A stretch of DNA of 64,000 nt from Desulfosudis oleivorans (GTDB taxonomy: Bacteria > Desulfobacterota > Desulfobacteria > Desulfobacterales > SURF-7), in assembly GCA_020723305.1 (NCBI GenBank), contig DYJC01000001.1, positions 186,001 to 250,000 on the forward strand. The letters are read 5' to 3'. Position 1 is the first letter of the stretch, and every line of letters begins with the position of its first letter. The position numbers and the translations under genes are program-made. Shown here piece by piece: positions 1 to 9,314 of the stretch. The notes beneath the pieces are model-generated. The model was not told the origin of the DNA, did not search any database, and saw nothing but the letters and a program-made list of their open reading frames with translations.

Positions 1-119
1 TCATAGTTCAACTCTTCGTCCGGTGATACCGCACGGGTTGAAACCGTACATCCGGCAGCCAGTCCGAGTACACACATCAAAAGAATCATAACAGACAATT
101 TTTGCATACATTTTTGCAT
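1..119 (-). CDS. Lipoprotein, N-terminal part only (runs off window start)
   Basis: Reading leftward from an ATG at 119 gives about 39 codons that stay open to the window edge. The N-terminus is a lipoprotein signal: basic/polar start, a hydrophobic stretch (VMILLMCVLGL) and the lipobox LAAGC at about residues 20-24, followed by TVSTRA. An AGAGG ribosome binding site lies about 9 bases upstream; a second in-frame ATG is at codon 5. The protein should be exported, lipidated on Cys24 and held in the inner or outer membrane. Too little is present to name a family. Confidence 0.7.
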   Translation of the reverse strand, partial: MQKCMQKLSVMILLMCVLGLAAGCTVSTRAVSPDEELNY

Positions 120-223
120 GATAATTTTTCCTCTGGGTTTAAAAATTAAATTCTGGTACATATCCGTCATAAAATGGGCACACAAATATCACCGTGTAAC
201 CGCATCTGGAACTTATTCATTTA

Positions 224-310
224 TTTAACAAATTCCCCCCTTGAGGGGGGCCTGGGGGGTGTCAATCTTTGTGTTACACCCCCCTACCCCCCTCAAGGGG
301 GGATTTAACA
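224..310. repeat. C/G-rich long palindrome (two inverted copies of a dispersed repeat)
   Basis: Two copies of the unit AATTCCCCCCTTGAGGGGGG followed by a GGGGGGTGT block face each other across a loop of about 12 bases. Each arm is itself a smaller palindrome. Related units occur near 6146-6180 and 15619-15653, so this is a dispersed repeat family and not a gene-specific site. It could fold as a strong hairpin between the upstream lipoprotein and the Sir2 relic, and may act as a terminator or REP-like element. Confidence 0.75.
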
Positions 311-381
311 GAATCGAATTCCAAAAGCAGTTGCTCTGACAAATATCAGATTTACCCTTTTTTGAAAAGGATATAAACCAT

Positions 382-682
382 ATGGCATCCAATCCGGTTT
401 CCACACTGAAAGAGGTTCAATCCCAAAAAGGACATGTTACCATACTGACCGGTGCAGGAATCTCTGCGGAAAGCGGAATCCCAACCTTCCGGGGACCGGA
501 AGGATACTGGACAATCGGAGCCAGGGAATACCATCCTCAGGAGATAGTGTGGGCAAACCCATCATGATATCAACATTGAAAAAAATCTATTCTCGCAACT
601 GGCTGAAAAAAGCAATGAAGGCGGATTTATTCAGGAATCGGCTGCTTCTGCCCTTCCCCGGCTGGTCAGGAATCTGTATTGA
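382..682 (+). pseudogene. Sir2-type NAD-dependent deacylase, internally deleted relic
   Basis: The first 58 codons are a clear sirtuin N-terminus, with the NAD-binding motif [15 protein letters not shown] and then EGYW. This frame stops at 565-567. From 560, in the +1 frame, a second stretch of 40 codons ends at TGA 680-682 and reads like a sirtuin C-terminus (DINIEKN ... ALPRLV). A full sirtuin of this type is roughly 240-260 residues, so about 150 central residues are gone, including the catalytic His and zinc-binding Cys, and the junction is out of frame. The protein cannot be functional. The start ATG follows a weak AAGGATATAAACC leader. Confidence 0.85.
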
Positions 683-891
683 GAAACCAAATCGCCTTCC
701 GGAGATCTAAACAGGACATTAATTATTCATTTTTTAATTGATTATTCTTTTAAAATAGTATATTAAATAGGACATATATCAGGACATTATAATGATTTTA
801 AAACTGGACGATGGTTGTTTGTATTTATCACATGTTCAATTAAATTACAGGATGTTGATTCGGTCATTGATCCGGACATCATGGTTGCAGA

Positions 892-2127
892 ATGGTTGAA
901 AGAACAAAAGATCTGTCATTCATCCCCCCGATCCCGGAAAAACGTCTGGGGGAACTTAAAGATCTGGCCCAGGAAGTGATCATTGCTTCGGCAACACTCG
1001 ATGGACGGATTGCCCGTGATACGGCAATGGCGCTTGGAGACCGGCTGCGGTTCCTGAACAGTTACCACTCCAACCTGATTGAGGGGCACAAGACTTCAAT
1101 CTGTGAAATCGAAGCAGCCCTGATGAAAAATTTTTCCGGAGATGAACAGAAGCGATATGCACAGGAGCTTTGTGCAGCGCATGTGAAAACGGAAAGGGAG
1201 CTGATGCAGGAGATTTTCATACGCCCTCCGGAAAATATATGCAGTTTTGATTTTGTTGCTGAAATTCATCGGAAATTTTATGAAAAATTGCCCGAGCATC
1301 ATCAATTTACCCATAGTCAGGGTGGATTTACAGGGTATTCTGTCCTTCCTGGAAAAATGAGGGATGAAAACATCTCCCTGGACGGCGGGATCACAACCCA
1401 TGGCCCGGATCATCAAACCCTCCCGAAAAAATATCAAGAGTTCAGCCAGTTGTATGCCCCAAAAAATTTTCACGGTGATGAACGACTGATTGCGGCTGCT
1501 GCGAGTCATCACCGGCTGGGATGGCTTCATCCATTCCGGGACGGCAATGGCCGTGTGGCCCGGCTGTTTTCCGGTCTGTACCTGGCCTGCATCGGAATCA
1601 ATCAGAACAATCTCTGGTCATTATCCAGAGGTTTTTCCAGAAAAAAACAGTGGTATATGACCAATCTCCAGTCAGCGGATTCCCCCTCAAAAGACCGGAA
1701 GCATTTTGATCCGGATTTTTTTGCAGATTATTGCATCTATTTTCTGGAAGTATGTCTGGATCAGATCCGCTTCATGGATCAACTGCTCGGACTCAATCGT
1801 ATTGACGCAAGGATCGAAGGATACATAAGAGACAGAGATAAAAAAAGAGGGGCAAACAATCCAATCGACCCAAGATCGGGCAAGCTGTTGAAGGCGTTAT
1901 TTCTGCAAGGCAAGATCCCGAGAAGTGAGGTGCAGGCGATCCTGGGAATGGAAAAACAGACAGAAAGGCATGTCCGGCGGATCATCAGCCAGCTTTTTAA
2001 GGAAGGGCTTGTACGATCTGAATCCCATCGCGCGCCCTTAACCATTGGCTTTCCAGCACACGTCCTTCGATACTATTTTCCGGATCTATTTGACCCATCT
2101 GTTCTTGGAGAGAACGACAGCTTTTAA
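892..2127 (+). CDS. Fic/DOC family protein (probable AMPylase) with N-terminal inhibitory motif
   Basis: 411-residue Fic protein. The catalytic loop [12 protein letters not shown] is at residues 213-224, with the invariant His213 and the phosphate-binding DGNGR. Fic enzymes of this type transfer AMP from ATP to hydroxyl side chains of target proteins. An inhibitory motif, S60-N-L-I-E64-G65, matches the [S/T]xxxE[G/N] consensus and lies N-terminal of the Fic core, as in class II (self-inhibited) Fic proteins. Residues from about 320 look like a winged-helix domain ([20 protein letters not shown]). No separate antitoxin gene is adjacent, which fits self-inhibition. The stop codon overlaps that of convergent hemL by 4 bases. 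Target unknown. Confidence 0.9.
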   Translation: MVERTKDLSFIPPIPEKRLGELKDLAQEVIIASATLDGRIARDTAMALGDRLRFLNSYHSNLIEGHKTSICEIEAALMKNFSGDEQKRYAQELCAAHVKTERELMQEIFIRPPENICSFDFVAEIHRKFYEKLPEHHQFTHSQGGFTGYSVLPGKMRDENISLDGGITTHGPDHQTLPKKYQEFSQLYAPKNFHGDERLIAAAASHHRLGWLHPFRDGNGRVARLFSGLYLACIGINQNNLWSLSRGFSRKKQWYMTNLQSADSPSKDRKHFDPDFFADYCIYFLEVCLDQIRFMDQLLGLNRIDARIEGYIRDRDKKRGANNPIDPRSGKLLKALFLQGKIPRSEVQAILGMEKQTERHVRRIISQLFKEGLVRSESHRAPLTIGFPAHVLRYYFPDLFDPSVLGENDSF

Positions 2128-3422
2128 TCCATCAAATCAACCAGACCTGCCATCACCGCCTCGGCTGCTGCAATTGTTTCTTCAATATCTTCTTTTGTAT
2201 GGGCAGCCGAAACAAACCCGGCCTCAAACTGGGAAGGTGCCAGATAAATTCCCTTTTCCAGCATTCCCTTGTAATAGGATGAAAACATTTTCAGATCCGA
2301 TGTCTTGGCGTCTTCAAAACTGTGAACTGCATGGCTGGTGAAAAACATTCCCAGCATAGAGCCTTCTCTTGCAGATGTCACGGCAATACCGGCTTTCTGA
2401 GCTGCAGCAGCGATTCCCTCTGAGAGCTGATTGGAACGTTCATCCAGTGCTTCATAAAAACCGGTTTTTTTCAGCTCTTTCAGTGTGGCAATACCTGCCG
2501 CCATGGCAACCGGATTACCCGACAAGGTTCCAGCCTGATACACCGGCCCCTGTGGTGCGATATGCTCCATGATCTCTTTTCGTCCGCCATAAGCCCCGAC
2601 CGGCAGACCGCCTCCGATGATTTTCCCCAGACAGGTGAGATCCGGCTGGATGTTGTAAATCGACTGGGCTCCGCCATAAGCAACCCGGAATCCGGTCATC
2701 ACCTCATCGAAAATCAGGAGAGCCCCTGCTTTTTTCGTAATCTCCTGCAAACCCTCTAAAAAACCCGACAAGGGCGGAACCATCCCCATGTTTCCGGCAA
2801 CAGGCTCCACAATAATGCAGGCGATCTGATCCCCCTGTCTGTCCATAACCTTCTGAAGAGCCGACAGATCATTGAATGGCAGAGACAGCGTGTTTTGCAC
2901 AACCGATTCCGGCACCCCCGGGCTGCCCGGAATATTGAGGGTCGCCACACCCGATCCAGCCTCAACCAGCAACGTGTCCGCATGGCCGTGATAGCATCCA
3001 TCAAACTTAACGATCTTGTCCCGTCCGGTAAAACCGCGTGCCAGACGGATAGCACTCATGGTTGCCTCGGTCCCGGAATTCACCATCCTGACCATCTGAA
3101 TGGAAGGCACGGCATCAATCACCATTTCGGCAAGTTCAAGTTCAAGCCCGGTCGGTGCGCCAAAACTGGTACCCTTTTCCAGAACCTCCTGAATCGCCTC
3201 AATCACGGCAGGATGACGATGCCCCAGAATCATCGGCCCCCATGATCCCACATAATCGATATAGCGGTTTCCATCTGCATCAACCACCCTGCTTCCCTCG
3301 GCATGATCGATAAAAACCGGATCGGTTCCCACCGACTTGCATGCTCGGACAGGGCTGTTGACACCGCCGGGAATGATCTTCAAAGAGTGTTGAAATAGCG
3401 TGTTGGACTTTTCTGTATTCAT
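2124..3422 (-). CDS. hemL: Glutamate-1-semialdehyde 2,1-aminomutase
   Basis: PLP enzyme that converts glutamate-1-semialdehyde to 5-aminolevulinate, the last step of the C5 route into tetrapyrroles (haem, sirohaem, B12). The protein opens with the family hallmark [16 protein letters not shown]. The PLP-binding Lys is K267 in [18 protein letters not shown], and [10 protein letters not shown] precedes it. The frame is open for 56 codons further upstream, but the ATG at 3422 has an AAGGA site 7-8 bases before it and gives 432 residues, the normal family length. It is transcribed away from the KptA-like gene and ends tail-to-tail with the Fic gene. Confidence 0.97.
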   Translation of the reverse strand: MNTEKSNTLFQHSLKIIPGGVNSPVRACKSVGTDPVFIDHAEGSRVVDADGNRYIDYVGSWGPMILGHRHPAVIEAIQEVLEKGTSFGAPTGLELELAEMVIDAVPSIQMVRMVNSGTEATMSAIRLARGFTGRDKIVKFDGCYHGHADTLLVEAGSGVATLNIPGSPGVPESVVQNTLSLPFNDLSALQKVMDRQGDQIACIIVEPVAGNMGMVPPLSGFLEGLQEITKKAGALLIFDEVMTGFRVAYGGAQSIYNIQPDLTCLGKIIGGGLPVGAYGGRKEIMEHIAPQGPVYQAGTLSGNPVAMAAGIATLKELKKTGFYEALDERSNQLSEGIAAAAQKAGIAVTSAREGSMLGMFFTSHAVHSFEDAKTSDLKMFSSYYKGMLEKGIYLAPSQFEAGFVSAAHTKEDIEETIAAAEAVMAGLVDLMD

Positions 3423-3610
3423 ATCACTATCCTTCCAACCGATCCCCAAAGGATCGATCAGGCCAAGATTGCTGCCGAATCGGGGTACTGTTGTTCTTGC
3501 TGAATTGGGTTGACATTTTTTTTTAATCGAAGGAAATAGCATTGTCAGCGGATTCATGCAAGTATTTGTATGATATCTTCCGTGCGTCACTGCATCTGAT
3601 GAGGTTAATA

Positions 3611-4357
3611 ATGATCAGTTTCAGCCAATCTCACAAACAGCTTTCCAGATTCATTGAATATATCCTGGGACGCAGTCCGCATGAATTCGGCCTTGTGCCG
3701 GATCAGGATGGTTTTGTCAAACTCAAAGAATTTATTCTTGCAGCCAATGAAGAGGAAGGCGGACGCCACATCCGGCAATCAACCATCAACGAGCTTATCA
3801 ACAGCATGCCGGATCCCCCTGTGGAGATTGTGGAGAACCGGATACGCGCCGTCAATCGGGATCATCTTCTCAAAATCCAGCATGCGGTGCAGATTCCAAA
3901 ACTCCTTTACACCACCGTAACCCAGAAATCCCATCCGGCCATCCTTGAAAACGGAATCTTTCCCACCCAGCATGAGTATGTCATCCTGTGTGCGGAAAAA
4001 AGCTTGGCCCTCCGGATTGGAAAGCGAAGAGACCCATACCCTGTTTTGATCACCGTAAACGTTCTTCAGGCAGAAGAGCAGGATATTTTTTTCAAAGAGG
4101 CTGGAGATAAAATCTTTCTGGCGGAACAGATACCTGTCGACTGTTTTACCGCGCCGCCTCTTCCCAAGGAAAAACCAGAATCCAGAAAACCCAAAAAACA
4201 ATCGGAACAGGAAGGGCCCAAAATGCCAGGCAGTTATCTCATTGATCTCCAGAACAAAAAAGAAAAACCCTGGAAAGCGGTAAAAGAAAAAAACGATTCA
4301 TGGAAAAGAAATAAAAAACGCCTCCGAAAGCAAAACTGGAAAGAATGGCCTGAATAA
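3611..4357 (+). CDS. kptA: RNA 2'-phosphotransferase (Tpt1/KptA) family protein
   Basis: 248 residues. Residues 10-60 ([26 protein letters not shown]) and later blocks ([33 protein letters not shown]) follow the KptA/Tpt1 fold, whose members use NAD to remove a 2'-phosphate from RNA. The start is ATG 3611 with GAGG 6 bases upstream. In characterised Tpt1/KptA enzymes the N-terminal catalytic pair is Arg-His in LRH; here the same place reads L19-G20-R21, so the His is missing. The two later arginine positions seem kept. The last 50 residues are Lys-rich and low in complexity. Activity is therefore uncertain. It lies just upstream of tRNA-Lys, which may be chance. Confidence 0.75.
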   Translation: MISFSQSHKQLSRFIEYILGRSPHEFGLVPDQDGFVKLKEFILAANEEEGGRHIRQSTINELINSMPDPPVEIVENRIRAVNRDHLLKIQHAVQIPKLLYTTVTQKSHPAILENGIFPTQHEYVILCAEKSLALRIGKRRDPYPVLITVNVLQAEEQDIFFKEAGDKIFLAEQIPVDCFTAPPLPKEKPESRKPKKQSEQEGPKMPGSYLIDLQNKKEKPWKAVKEKNDSWKRNKKRLRKQNWKEWPE

Positions 4358-4398
4358 TGGCCTAATTAAAAAATCCCTGAAAACCCTTGATAAAAAAA

Positions 4399-4427
4399 TT
4401 GACTTCTTTTTACGGTTTTGTTACTTA
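4399..4427 (+). promoter_or_regulatory. Probable sigma-70 promoter of tRNA-Lys
   Basis: TTGACT at 4399-4404 and TACTTA at 4422-4427 are separated by 17 bases and lie about 40 bases before the tRNA 5' end. The -35 box is good and the -10 box is weak; a TTATAC at 4425 is an alternative with poorer spacing. Confidence 0.5.
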
Positions 4428-4465
4428 TACGTTCCTTCCCGGATCAATGGTGGAAAAACAAATTC

Positions 4466-4542
4466 GGGCCGTTAGCTCAATCAGGCAGAGCACCTGACTC
4501 TTAATCAGTAGGTTCTGGGTTCGATTCCCGGACGGCCCACCA
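4466..4542 (+). tRNA. tRNA-Lys (anticodon CTT), CCA encoded
   Basis: Complete cloverleaf. The acceptor stem GGGCCGT pairs with ACGGCCC, the D loop is TAGCTCAATCAGGCAGAGCA, the anticodon stem CCTGA/TCAGT frames the loop CTCTTAA (anticodon CTT), and the T arm contains GGTTCGATTCC. The 3' CCA is encoded at 4540-4542. A hairpin follows immediately. Confidence 0.97.
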
Positions 4543-4549
4543 AGGATAT

Positions 4550-4590
4550 TAAAGGGTTATGTATTATAGCATAGACCCTTTTTCATTTTT
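4550..4590 (+). terminator. Rho-independent terminator after tRNA-Lys
   Basis: AAAGGGTTATG and GCATAGACCCTTT form an imperfect stem-loop that ends in a T-rich run (TTTTTCATTTTTT). It lies 8 bases beyond the tRNA CCA. Confidence 0.75.
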
Positions 4591-4682
4591 TGCTGCCGTT
4601 TTGCTACCATCATTTTTATAAACAGTTTTTTCTATTCTACAAGCACTTGATATATGACTGCTTTCAAGCTGAGTGTTGGGTA

Positions 4683-4721
4683 TAAAAAAAGGGCTTAGAG
4701 ATATTTTTCTCTAAGCCCTTT
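4683..4721 (-). terminator. Rho-independent terminator after tRNA-Asn
   Basis: A perfect 14-bp stem (AAAGGGCTTAGAGA at 4688-4701 with TCTCTAAGCCCTTT at 4708-4721) has a 6-base loop. On the minus strand it is followed by TTTTTTTA, and it begins 7 bases beyond the tRNA-Asn 3' end. Confidence 0.85.
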
Positions 4722-4728
4722 GATTTTT

Positions 4729-4804
4729 TGGCTCCCCAGCACGGACTTGAACCGCGGACCCAGTGGTTAACAGCCACTTGCTCTGCCGACTGAGCTACTG
4801 GGGA
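4729..4804 (-). tRNA. tRNA-Asn (anticodon GTT), CCA encoded
   Basis: On the minus strand the acceptor TCCCCAG pairs with CTGGGGA, the D arm reads TAGCTCAGTCGGCAGAGCA, the anticodon loop CTGTTAA carries GTT, and the T arm contains GGTTCAAGTCC. The discriminator is G and CCA is encoded (4729-4731). Its promoter is at 4901-4929 and its terminator at 4683-4721. Confidence 0.97.
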
Positions 4805-4900
4805 ATAGATGTTTTTCCAGTCACCCGGAAGTTCGTTTTATCTGGAGGATGAACCGGTTATGGATTCAATATCGTTTCATTCCCGCCTAAACGATCCTGC

Positions 4901-4929
4901 TTTATAGACCAGGCTTATTTCCTTGTCAA
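4901..4929 (-). promoter_or_regulatory. Sigma-70 promoter for tRNA-Asn
   Basis: On the minus strand, TTGACA (4924-4929) and TATAAA (4901-4906) are spaced by exactly 17 bases, a near-consensus promoter. It would start a transcript about 90 bases before the mature tRNA-Asn 5' end. Confidence 0.8.
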
Positions 4930-5117
4930 TATGAAAAATCCGGTTTTTTGATCAAGATACCGGATCTGTCTTCCGGCAGAGGCAAAAACAGAAAACATTT
5001 CATGATATTTTATACTTGTTGATTAATATGAATGTCTTAGATATGATTCGATAAGACACATGAAGAAATGCCTGCAGGCAGGCCAGGCTGAGTCATAACC
5101 TGTGAGAAGGTGAAACA

Positions 5118-5459
5118 ATGAAAAACAATCTGATTCTGATACCGGTTTTCATCGTGCTAATCCTGCTTGCGGGATGCAACGCAGACAACGACCACAACAC
5201 ATCCAACGGAAGATTGATTGTCTATAATGAAACGAATCAGAACATCGAGGTCCGGTATACGAAAGAGACCGGTTCCGGATTCACGGAACAATCCACCTGG
5301 ATAGAAGCCAACAGCCAGGGAGTCCTGTATGTCTATGCCCTGTGGTATGATGCCGAGGTGATTGTGATCTATAACGGGATATCCAGACAATATGATCTGG
5401 ATTTCCGAATTACGGAAACAGCCGAGCTTTATGTACACATAGAAGATTTTCAATCATAG
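5118..5459 (+). CDS. Small lipoprotein of unknown function
   Basis: 113 residues with a lipoprotein signal peptide (NLILIPVFIVLILLAGC, lipobox LLAGC), so it is probably exported and lipidated at the Cys. The mature part is about 95 residues, rich in aromatic and acidic residues with alternating hydrophobics (RLIVYNETNQNIEVRYT), suggesting a small beta-sandwich. I do not recognise the family. GAAGGTG lies about 6 bases upstream of the ATG. The PagL-like gene starts 11 bases after its stop, so the two are probably co-transcribed and both act in the envelope. Confidence 0.75.
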   Translation: MKNNLILIPVFIVLILLAGCNADNDHNTSNGRLIVYNETNQNIEVRYTKETGSGFTEQSTWIEANSQGVLYVYALWYDAEVIVIYNGISRQYDLDFRITETAELYVHIEDFQS

Positions 5460-5470
5460 GGCGCAGATTC

Positions 5471-6091
5471 ATGATCCGGATATTTAAAATCATGATTAGG
5501 ATTCCGGGCATCTTGTTATTCTGTCTTGCGATGCTTTCCCCTGGTTTTGCAGACACCGGAACATCGGATAAACATCTGGAAGTAAAAGCCCCCTTTGAGC
5601 TGGGCATGGAATATCTCTGGCCCACAAACCGGGACCGGAGGATTCAGACAACTGCTCTCAATATGCTCTGGAGACACGGTTATTATAGCGACCTTCTTGT
5701 ATCGGTCTATAGCGGTTTGACCCTCACCTACGCCTGGGGAAATAGTATTCAGAAGGATCTGGATGGCCGGAAGACAGAGTATTCAAACTCCGCTTTCGGG
5801 ATCGGTCCCCAGCTTCACTTTCGATGGGCGCCTGTTTCACTGGACAATCTGACATTTTCCATGGATGCAAATGGCGGATTCATTTTTCATAATAAGGAGT
5901 TTCCGGCAGGAGGCGATCTTTACAATTTTATCTGGCGTATCGGCCCGTCGATTCAATTTCAGCTTGAAAAAAAAGAAGCATTGATCTTTGGTCTCAGGAT
6001 CATGCATGTTTCAAATGCGCAGGGCCGGACCAGGGATAATCCGGCTTATAATGCAGCAGGGGTCGGTTTGCATGTGGTCAGGTATTTCTGA
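5471..6091 (+). CDS. PagL-like lipid A 3-O-deacylase / acyloxyacyl hydrolase family protein
   Basis: 206 residues with a signal peptide (to about residue 27, ending in FADT) and the alternating pattern of an outer-membrane beta-barrel. The C-terminal block RIMHVSNAQG holds the PagL-type His-x-Ser pair (H179, S181) followed by N, with DNPAYN downstream and a terminal aromatic (RYF) typical of barrel proteins. PagL enzymes remove the 3-O acyl chain from lipid A in the outer membrane. The family match rests on this C-terminal motif and the barrel-like architecture; deacylase activity is inferred. It follows the small lipoprotein closely. Confidence 0.75.
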   Translation: MIRIFKIMIRIPGILLFCLAMLSPGFADTGTSDKHLEVKAPFELGMEYLWPTNRDRRIQTTALNMLWRHGYYSDLLVSVYSGLTLTYAWGNSIQKDLDGRKTEYSNSAFGIGPQLHFRWAPVSLDNLTFSMDANGGFIFHNKEFPAGGDLYNFIWRIGPSIQFQLEKKEALIFGLRIMHVSNAQGRTRDNPAYNAAGVGLHVVRYF

Positions 6092-6139
6092 CAGAGGAGT
6101 GTGGGTTTGCAGCGGGTTTGTGAAATGTGATTGCACTCC

Positions 6140-6240
6140 GCTTGATTACACCCCCCTTGATCCCCCCTCGAGGGGGGAATTATTGGGGTTTTGTCATCAC
6201 TTAAGGGAGGAGTTATCGGGATTCTGTCATCCCCATTAGG
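6140..6240. repeat. Degenerate copies of the C/G-rich dispersed palindrome
   Basis: ACACCCCCCTTGATCCCCCC followed by TCGAGGGGGGAATTATTGG repeats the unit seen at 224-310. Two decayed versions follow (TTAAGGGAGGAGTTATCGGG and a GGGTGGGAATCATTGG block), like a tandem of worn copies with the ending AATTATTGGG. It lies between the convergent PagL-like gene and aspS and could serve as a bidirectional stem-loop. Confidence 0.6.
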
Positions 6241-6255
6241 GTGGGAATCATTGGA

Positions 6256-8040
6256 CTACTTTTCAATCATCACCTTTATGGCAAGCTCCAGAAGCTGTTC
6301 CCTGCCGGGTTCGGAAGGCGCATCCGTAAGCAGACAGGCGGCCCGCTGGGTTTTGGGGAAGGCAATCACATCCCGGATGGACTGCATGCCGCAGAGAATC
6401 ATCACCATGCGATCCAGTCCAAATGCCAGCCCGCCATGGGGAGGCGCCCCGGAATCCAGGGCAGACAACAGAAAGCCGAATTTTCCCTCATAATCCTTCT
6501 TTTCCATGCCAAGGGCCTGGAGAACCTTTTCCTGGCGTTCTCTCTGATGAATACGGATGCTTCCGCCTCCGATCTCGGAACCATTCAGCACCATGTCATA
6601 GGCCCGTGACCTCACCTCAAGAGGTTTGTCGAACAGTTTGTCAAAATCTTCATCCAGCGGCGCGGTAAACGGATGATGAAGGGCCTGGTATCGTTTTTCC
6701 GTTTCATCGTACTCAAACATGGGGAAATGGGTCACCCACACAAACCTAAACTCATTTTCATCGATCAGGTTGAGCTTCTTTCCCAGATGATTCCGGAGAT
6801 GCCCCAGTGCTTCATTCACGATCTTGGGCTGGTCTGCTACAAAAAAGACCAAATCCCCTGTCTCCATATTGATCCGCTCCGCCAGTGCCTCTTTTTCCGC
6901 ATCGGTAAAAAACTTGGCAATGGGAGACTGCCAGGAATCCTCCTTGACCTTGATCCAGGCCAATCCTTTGGCCCGGTATACAGCAACAAATTCCGTAAGA
7001 TCATCGATCTCTTTTCTGGAAAAATCGATGCATCCTTTCGCATTCAGGGCTTTCACGATTCCGCCTTTTTCCACTACACTTGAAAAAACTTTGAAGCCGG
7101 AGTGTTCAACAATATCGGAAATATTCTGGAGTTCCAGGCCAAAACGCATATCGGGTTTATCCAGGCCAAACCGGTCAATGGCATCTGCATAGTCCAGCCG
7201 TTCAAAGGGTGTCGCAAGATTTCTACCCAGAACATCCTTGAATAGCGCTGACACCAGCCCTTCTGCGGTTGACATCACATCATCCTCTCCCACAAAAGAC
7301 ATCTCAAGGTCGACCTGTGTAAACTCCGGCTGACGGTCCGAACGGAGATCTTCATCCCGGAAACAGCGGACAATCTGATAATACCGGTCAAAACCCGCAA
7401 CCATCAGAAGCTGTTTGAACAACTGGGGAGATTGCGGCAAGGCATAAAACTGCCCCTGGTTGACCCGTGACGGCACCAAATAGTCCCGTGCCCCTTCCGG
7501 GGTACTTCTTGTCAGTACCGGTGTTTCAATATCCAGGAAACCATTGGCATTCAGATACTGCCGGATGGAGGCGGCAGCCATATGCCGGGTGATGATATTT
7601 TTCTGAAGCTGGGGCCGCCTAAGATCAATGTGACGGTGCTTGAGCCGGATGCTTTCGGACACATCGACGGTTTCTTCAATCATAAATGGCGGTGTCTGTG
7701 CGGTATTCAGGATTTTCAGCTCGGTCACAAGGATCTCGATTTCACCGGTTTTCAAATTCGGATTGATCATGCCATCGGGCCGCGCTTCCACCTTTCCCCT
7801 GATGCCCAGGACAAACTCGCTTCGCACGGAATGCGCTTTTGCATGTGCTTCCTGCTCTCTTTCCGGGTTGAAAACAATCTGGGTGATCCCTTCCCGGTCG
7901 CGCAGATCCACAAAAATAACCCCGCCATGATCACGCCGCCGCTGAACCCAGCCCATTAAAACAACTTCTTCTCCAATCTGGCCTTTTCCCAGCGCACTGC
8001 AGTGATGCGTTTTCCTCATTTCTCCAAGTATATCGGACAA
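6256..8040 (-). CDS. aspS: Aspartyl-tRNA synthetase
   Basis: 594-residue class II synthetase that charges tRNA-Asp (and possibly tRNA-Asn, as bacterial-type AspRS often does when no AsnRS exists). It shows the OB-fold anticodon domain ([22 protein letters not shown]), motif 2 ([20 protein letters not shown]), the GAD insertion of bacterial AspRS, and motif 3 near the C-terminus ([13 protein letters not shown]). The start appears to be TTG at 8040, with AAGGAG 7-9 bases upstream; an internal ATG seven codons later is the alternative. It lies 17 bases behind hisS, in a synthetase operon. Confidence 0.97.
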   Translation of the reverse strand: MSDILGEMRKTHHCSALGKGQIGEEVVLMGWVQRRRDHGGVIFVDLRDREGITQIVFNPEREQEAHAKAHSVRSEFVLGIRGKVEARPDGMINPNLKTGEIEILVTELKILNTAQTPPFMIEETVDVSESIRLKHRHIDLRRPQLQKNIITRHMAAASIRQYLNANGFLDIETPVLTRSTPEGARDYLVPSRVNQGQFYALPQSPQLFKQLLMVAGFDRYYQIVRCFRDEDLRSDRQPEFTQVDLEMSFVGEDDVMSTAEGLVSALFKDVLGRNLATPFERLDYADAIDRFGLDKPDMRFGLELQNISDIVEHSGFKVFSSVVEKGGIVKALNAKGCIDFSRKEIDDLTEFVAVYRAKGLAWIKVKEDSWQSPIAKFFTDAEKEALAERINMETGDLVFFVADQPKIVNEALGHLRNHLGKKLNLIDENEFRFVWVTHFPMFEYDETEKRYQALHHPFTAPLDEDFDKLFDKPLEVRSRAYDMVLNGSEIGGGSIRIHQRERQEKVLQALGMEKKDYEGKFGFLLSALDSGAPPHGGLAFGLDRMVMILCGMQSIRDVIAFPKTQRAACLLTDAPSEPGREQLLELAIKVMIEK

Positions 8041-8057
8041 TGGATTGCTCCTTTATT

Positions 8058-9314
8058 TTATCGATTTAAAAATTGTGTAATTGTCTCTGTCAGTTTATCC
8101 ACAGCAAATGCATGCTGTTCTTTTGTTTTCATATCCCGCAGAACCACCCTGCCCTCTTTCAGCTCGCTATCGCCAACCATCAGCACAAAAGAAGCGCCCA
8201 TTCTGTCCGCCCGTTTCATCAGGCTTTTCAGGCTTTTTCCGGAAAAATCCGCCTCGGTTGAAACACCGGCCATGCACAGTTCATTTGCCCAGATATACCC
8301 ATTCCGGATGCCTTCTTCTCCCAAGGCTGCGATAAAAATGACCGGCTTTTTCTCCAGGTTTTCCTGTCTCTGGGAAACAATCTCCACGAGCCGGTCAAAC
8401 CCGATGGCAAAACCAATGGCCGGCTGAGCCGGGCCTCCCAGTGCTTTCACCAGGCCGTCATACCGTCCTCCGCCGGCAACCGCACTCTGGGCTCCCAATG
8501 CTCCGGTCTGAAGCTCAAAAGTTGTGCGGGTGTAATAATCAAGCCCCCTAACCAGACGTTTATCCAGTTCAAACCGGACTCCCTGTTTTATCAGCATGGC
8601 CCGAACCGTATCAAAATGACGTGCACAATCCGGACAGAGAAAATCCATGATGGAAGGCGCCTCTGAAACCGCTTCCCTGCACGCTGGAACCTTGCAATCC
8701 AGCACACGCAGCGGGTTCCGATCACTCCGCCGGATGCAGTCCTCACAAAGCTGCTCTTTCCTGGATATCAGAAGTTCAGACAATGCTTTCCTGAAATTGG
8801 GACGGCATTCCGGACATCCCAGTGAATTGATATGGGCATTGATATCCATTACACCCAGTTTTGAAAACAGCGTCACCAGCATGAAGATCAGTTGCGCATC
8901 AATATAGGGAGACGCCTCGCCGAACACCTCGGCATTGATCTGATAAAACTGCCGGTACCGCCCTTTTTGCGGCCTCTCCCTCCGGAACATGGGGCCGATG
9001 GTATACATTTTCCGGATCGGATCAATTGCATACATCTTGTGTTGAATATAAGAACGCACAACCGATGCGGTCGCTTCCGGACGAAGGGTGATGAGATCTC
9101 CGTTCCGGTCTGAAAAAGTGTACATCTCCTTTTCAACTATATCCGTATCCTCACCGATACTGCGCTTGAACAACTCTGTTTTTTCCAGAACCGGTGGATG
9201 AATCTCCCTGAACCCGAAATCCTCAAACAAGGTTCTGGCTGTATTTTCAATATGCTGCCGGAGAGCGGATTCCTCCGGCAGGATGTCTTTAAAACCTCGA
9301 ATTAACTGTATCAT
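8058..9314 (-). CDS. hisS: Histidyl-tRNA synthetase
   Basis: 418-residue class II synthetase. The N-terminus IRGFKDILPEE and the motif-2 region (TLRPEATASVVRSYIQH, FRRERPQKGRYRQFYQ) are typical of HisRS, as are the histidine-A motif LVRGLDYYTRTTFE and motif 3 (AIGFAIGFDRLVEI). A C-terminal anticodon-binding domain follows. The ATG at 9314 gives a normal family length, though no strong ribosome binding site is seen. It is the first gene of the hisS-aspS pair. Confidence 0.97.
   Translation of the reverse strand: MIQLIRGFKDILPEESALRQHIENTARTLFEDFGFREIHPPVLEKTELFKRSIGEDTDIVEKEMYTFSDRNGDLITLRPEATASVVRSYIQHKMYAIDPIRKMYTIGPMFRRERPQKGRYRQFYQINAEVFGEASPYIDAQLIFMLVTLFSKLGVMDINAHINSLGCPECRPNFRKALSELLISRKEQLCEDCIRRSDRNPLRVLDCKVPACREAVSEAPSIMDFLCPDCARHFDTVRAMLIKQGVRFELDKRLVRGLDYYTRTTFELQTGALGAQSAVAGGGRYDGLVKALGGPAQPAIGFAIGFDRLVEIVSQRQENLEKKPVIFIAALGEEGIRNGYIWANELCMAGVSTEADFSGKSLKSLMKRADRMGASFVLMVGDSELKEGRVVLRDMKTKEQHAFAVDKLTETITQFLNR

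Noticed and set aside
224-310. CRISPR-like repeats in the C/G-rich region
   Set aside because: Copies are inverted and not regularly spaced; no spacers and no cas genes.
4543-4640. Attachment site or integrase remnant after tRNA-Lys
   Set aside because: No repeat of the tRNA 3' end and no integrase gene is visible in the window.
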